NCBI GenBank assembly: GCA_016859345.1
Contig: CM029122.1
Location: 11,791,575-11,855,574 of the forward strand
Direction: 5' to 3'
Source: Istiophorus platypterus
Taxonomy: Eukaryota; Chordata; Actinopteri; Istiophoriformes; Istiophoridae
Length of the DNA stretch: 64,000 bases
Part shown: in pieces, positions 59,401-64,000 of the stretch
Numbering within the stretch: position 1 is the first letter of the stretch
Layout: every line of letters starts with the position of its first letter
Made by a program: the position numbers and the translations under genes
The notes under the pieces: generated by a model
Database searches by the model: none
The model's input: only the letters and a program-made list of their open reading frames with translations
What the model was told of the DNA's origin: nothing

Positions 59401-62078
59401 AGGCTGATGGTTTACTTTCCTAATTCCTGCTATTAATTTGTAAATCTAAACAGTGTGGGGTTAGTTTTATCATTTATAGTGCATATGATATCCAGACTTA
59501 AACAACATACATTTGGCTGTATGTATCATGTACTACCTTTCACTGTGTCTTTATTTCCTTATGTTTTAAAACTAGGCTGCAGGCTGCAGTTGGCACAAGC
59601 ACTTTGTTGTGCCAGTGGAAACCTTCGGGATGTTTGCCTGTCCACTTCCTAGAATTCATGCTCCTCTTCTTTTAATTGACTCCAAGATTGCAGACAGGAG
59701 TAGGTCAAGTTATAATTTGATAGAATTTGATGCAGCTGATACTGGACATAACAAAGCCTACAACATGCATGTTCCTTTTTTGAGATGCCTCTATGTAGGC
59801 ATACATATTCATTCACTTAAGAGTCCCTTGCCAGCGGCCATGGCAAAGTAAGCAAGACCTTTACTATAAAAGGAGAGACAGAGCTGTTGAAAAGTTATTT
59901 TGAAAGTGATGTGCAGACACAACCACATCCTGCTCAGAGTGGGAGATGAAAAAAGCAATGACTGCACTGCAGAGCACACTAAGTAGTGTGAAAATGGGCC
60001 ACTGCATGATAGAAATGGCTATTCACACTATTTCAGTTAATGTGTTTGAATTCAATTTCAGCAATACTGTCTAGGTTTCCCCAAAGTCTATGTAACATTC
60101 AAATTACAAAGACCATGTTTACTAGTCAGTGCTGCACATTCTTTTAAATCTGCTTATCTGATTAGATAATCTGGCAGTCTGGCATCAAAGCTTCTCCAAA
60201 GTATGACATTTTCTGTTCATTGCAGTATGGTTATTCTAAAACCCCTAAATCTGATCAATCATGTATTACATTAGGAGGATTTCAGTGGTGCAGGGAGGGA
60301 GCTAGACAGAGGATTATACAGGTGAATACAAAGTTACACTGAGTTAGTGTACACACCTTCTTATTCAAAAGTAAAAAGGTAACACATCAAATCTTTGAAG
60401 AACTTATGATGGTCAGTACCACATGGTAGCCTAGGGCAGAGACACAGGCTTATTATAGGGTAACATTCTGATATTTTTTACATTTTCCAAATTAAGTGTC
60501 CAAAAGAGTCTCTCTCATATTTCAAATTTTAATTGTGTCCGCATAGGTCAAATGTTATGATGGTGTCCTCTTTGTGACCCAACAGAAAACTCCTGTAATT
60601 CACACACAGAAGATCTTGTAAGTCCAGGTGCTCCCTGTAGAACATCTGCTGCCTGCAGATTACACAATGACAGGCTGCCACTAAGTGGGGTTGAATCCGT
60701 GGTAACCAGAGAGACAGACCTTGGGGGATTCAGGCTGCATATGGGATCACACAGACACTTTCGCCCCTCAACGTGACAAGTGTGACAGACTAAACACAGG
60801 CTTCGGCTTCAGCTGGATACCCGTTCTCCTCTCATTAATAATGTAGCAATAGACGACACTGTGCTCCTGCTGAGAGAGTGGTCTGATGGAGAAGCACCAG
60901 ACTTCTCAAGAGGGTTGATGTGTGGCCCACCATTATCTTTTAATGGGCTTACCTGGTTAGAGACAGTACAGTGACCTATTAAATCTGTCACAGTCTCAAA
61001 CAAAGCTTGTATTCTGGCCACTATGCAGCAGGGTTGATGTTTGTGCCTCATTTGATTAAAACTGAACTATATCAGTTGCTTTCCATTGTCTTCCTGTATT
61101 AATGGAAGTGACTAACCTGTGCCTGCTGCATTAATACTGACTTTTCATACTGGTTTACCTACGTGATGCATTGCCAGAAAGTTTTCTTGTGAACATCCTC
61201 TTTGGTGGATCTCGCCTAAATCCCACACATGGCTAAACAACATTGCATATTCTCTATGCAGTACTCTACCTGACTTGACTTCCGTTTCTTCAAATCTGCG
61301 GTTCGTTCATGGGAAACTTCCCCTTTGCAGCTCCTTCCACATGACTGCGTCTAAATAAATGTCCATTGCAAACAGCCACCTCTATTAACCTCCTTTTCAG
61401 ATCAGTTTGTGTTTTAAAATTTCTCAACACGATTTTATCATTACCAAGTCTTTCTTTTTTTATTACTAATGCTGGCTTGATTTAATCATTCTGTTTGTTG
61501 TATTCTAGTTATGTTGGTAACTAGTACATGCTAACATTTTATAGTTGAAACCCTAATTTATTCATACATTAGTTTTTGAAGTGTAAGACAAAACATAGGA
61601 CTTCATGCATTTTTTAGTATGGAAATGTGCGTTCTTCACACAGCTGTTATGAAAGCTAGAATAAAAGGAATGTGTTACTGTGATAATGAAGCTGTAACTT
61701 TTCTGTAACTGAAATTTGCATTGTTCTTTAATGTGTGTAGGGGTTTAAGTTAACATTTAATCTGTTAAAGTGGCAAGACCCTAAAGGTTAGAGTTTAGAA
61801 CTGCCCTTTATTCTTCTTAACTGGGGAGGTTCATGCTGTGTATAATTACTCAGCTATGTATCCTAAGAAGGGAACCCATCTCACCTTAGCACAGCGATTA
61901 TGTAAACTGCATGCCTAACAGGATAGGACATGCTGTGGTATCACTTTTGCATCTTACCATGTCTGCACACAAGAGCTTTAATGTCCCTGCACTGTTTTAT
62001 GGATTAGAGGCTCCGGGAAATACATTTGAAAATGGTTGTTCAGTTATTACGGACTTGTGTGGTTATCAGCAAAAGTCT
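56481..62078. other. Intergenic flank beyond egfl6, left part
   Basis: About 5.6 kb of AT-rich sequence with only short, non-recognisable open frames. I see no splice-supported exon and no clear mobile element. Confidence 0.55.
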
Positions 62079-62160
62079 ATGAAAATGAAAACAACTAAAT
62101 TTCATTTCCTGTTTCTAGTTATTGTGAGCTTTGTGGCTGTTGCTGCAGGGACACACAAAA
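62079..62160 (+). CDS. Tentative signal-peptide first exon of an unknown gene
   Basis: ATG at 62079 opens MKMKTTKFHFLFLVIVSFVA, then VAAGTHK and one further base. A textbook donor, AAAA|GTAAGT, follows at 62161. The sequence has a basic start, a hydrophobic core of about 14 residues and small residues (VAVAAG) at a plausible cleavage site. The exon leaves in phase 1, the usual phase after a signal peptide. No downstream exon was recognised before 64000, so the rest would lie beyond the window. It may instead be a chance coincidence in AT-rich DNA. Confidence 0.3.
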
Positions 62161-62522
62161 GTAAGTGGTAAAAAGAAGCCTCTAAAGGCATGGCATTCTA
62201 AACTTATTTAAAAATATTAAAAACTATATGGGGTTACATTGTTAAACTCAAAGATATTAGAGGAGTATATGTATGTTTGGCGTTTATATCTGCAAGTTCT
62301 GCTTGGTTCTTATTTGCATAAAGTTCAAAATCCAGGCAGACAGGAACAAGGCTTGTATGTTACACTTACAAGTTCCTCTGCAGCAGTGCACAGCATGAAG
62401 TGGAAACAGACTGCAACAAAAGGAAGAGAGAAAATGTTATGAATAGCAGAAGTCGGAAATATCACTTCAAAAACTTTGGCCTATGCTTTGTCTTGACGGC
62501 TTCCGCAGACCAACTTGGAGCT

Positions 62523-62587
<65 letters not shown>

Positions 62588-64000
62588 AACACACACACAC
62601 ATCTCCAAGTGCTGATCCACATTAATTAAGGGGAGATTAAACCATTCTCAGACCAAATCTGAATGCCATGGCTGTAGTGGCCTATTTTCACATCAAGCTT
62701 TTTAGACCACTGCAGACATGGATACAGAACTCATTAGATGGAATTTGAGTTTGTGTGCTTTTATGGCTTTATTAGAAAGTGAAATATAGCTGCACACCTT
62801 CTCAAATGTTCAATATAAATCCCTAGTTTGACCAACAAACTGTACATCCGGTTGAGACATGCTGTATTTGGCCAGGACTATAGGAAGACTGATAACTAAG
62901 CACATTCCTCAGGCGGTTTTCATCAAGCTGTCTAAATCCACCAGGTTTAGTGTGTTTCTGTCCCAAGAGCTTTCTAGTTCATTTCACCTTACTCTTTTAT
63001 CACTAAATGATAAAAAGGAAAACAAAAATAATAAAATTATTTAATACCCCCATCATGCAGGAATTGTACATGCTTATACAAAAATAAAACATATCAAGTA
63101 GATGTTGCATACAGTAAAATGTATTATCATCTGTTCTCAAGTTATACAAATAGACCCCTGCACCAAAGATTCACAGTATTTAGTGACAAATCAGTCACTT
63201 TGTTTTACACATTGTGCAATTCGCATGTAATGTTCCTTACCAGTGTCTCACAGTTCAGGCAGTTTATGCTGATGATCATAGATCTTTCTTAACCTACACC
63301 TTATGTGAACACAATACAGGGTTGTCCATGGCCCTAAACAGGTTGAACCTACATTCAAGCATTTTTTTTATTTTACGATGGTTCATCATCTATTGATTTA
63401 TGTGTAAATTGAACAAGTTCTTCTTGCCTTCCTGATCTACTTACAAATAAGAATTTAAAAATTCAGCAATTAAGAGTAATTGCAGCAAACCTTACAGATA
63501 TATATAAACAGTGTTGAAATGCAAGTCCACCAGCACAGTTCATTTAACTGTGGAGTTTTTCTTCTACAGTAAGATACTGCAGCTCTTTAACCACATCCTG
63601 TTACACACCTTAGAAACTTGTGGGTTTAGATAAATTCACAAACAAGCTGCTATCACCAGTGACTGTATATCACTGGCTATAAGATCAAATTATTACTGAC
63701 ACACAAACTCTTTCTCCCCTGCAAACTGGCATCTCACCACACACTTATTTCTCTCCCTTTCTGTCCCTTTGACACACACAATCACTGTCATCATGCAAAC
63801 TTAAATCCTCACCTTATTTTCAGCTTTCTACATGCACGGTGTATAACATAGATTTTAGTACTAAAGGTAAAGCTTGTAGCACCTCAAATTCCTCCTGATC
63901 ATACACACATACTACTGCATGTACATTAGGGACATCGGTGCTGAAGGGGAGTATTCAGGTTGCCAGGCTCACAGCTGGTGAGCTACTGTGCACACCAGGG
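62161..64000. other. Intergenic flank or intron, right edge
   Basis: AT-rich sequence with a long CA microsatellite at 62525-62601. No recognised coding exon. Confidence 0.55.
62525..62601. repeat. (CA)n microsatellite
   Basis: About 77 bp of CA repeat, interrupted by AAAC units in its second half. It is the longest dinucleotide repeat in the window. Confidence 0.95.

Noticed and set aside
1..64000. CRISPR arrays, bacterial operons, phage or viral genes
   Set aside because: No regularly spaced direct repeats, no prokaryotic gene organisation and no viral protein similarity; all long repeats are microsatellites or transposon relics.

Overview
The window is vertebrate nuclear DNA, almost certainly from a ray-finned fish and probably a percomorph. 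Introns are GT-AG and interrupt well-conserved vertebrate proteins. The interspersed repeats look like fish families: a Tc1-type transposon remnant with inverted ends, tRNA-derived SINEs, and a short element with CAGYGGTG ends. Long CA/GT, GAA and CT microsatellites are also present. There is no bacterial, viral or plasmid content.

Five protein-coding genes were assembled exon by exon, using splice sites, reading phase and protein similarity recalled from memory. From left to right they are: gpm6b (+, 1008-28979), with two alternative first and two alternative last coding exons; ofd1 (-, 31337-41387, 22 coding exons, 1068 aa); trappc2 (+, 42202-43373, 4 coding exons, 140 aa); rab9a (-, 44830-45438, one coding exon, 202 aa); and egfl6 (-, 48815-56048, 13 coding exons, 540 aa). 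Every assembled coding sequence is an exact multiple of three with matching phases at each junction. The order and orientations match the human Xp22.2 block EGFL6-(TCEANC)-RAB9A-TRAPPC2-OFD1-GPM6B, except that no TCEANC-like frame lies between rab9a and egfl6.

Layout: 1-1011 is the gpm6b promoter and first exon, with a GAA microsatellite and G-runs. 1012-23916 is a very long first intron with an internal alternative first exon at 16289-16337. 23917-31115 holds the common gpm6b exons, two 3' ends and UTRs. gpm6b and ofd1 converge with only about 50 bp between their likely poly(A) sites. ofd1 and trappc2 are head-to-head on a short shared promoter. trappc2 and rab9a converge. A repeat-bearing spacer separates rab9a from egfl6. 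56049-64000 is a gene-poor flank with one tentative signal-peptide exon near 62079.

The genes do not form a pathway; this is a conserved linkage group encoding a neural tetraspan proteolipid, a centriole/cilium protein, a TRAPP trafficking subunit, a late-endosomal Rab and a secreted EGF/MAM matrix protein. The points most worth a second look are an AT-AC (minor spliceosome) intron in trappc2, a GC-AG intron in ofd1, the dual 5' and 3' ends of gpm6b, a 63-nt symmetric exon and a possible dead duplicate exon in egfl6, and the orphan signal-peptide exon. I found no convincing undescribed system.
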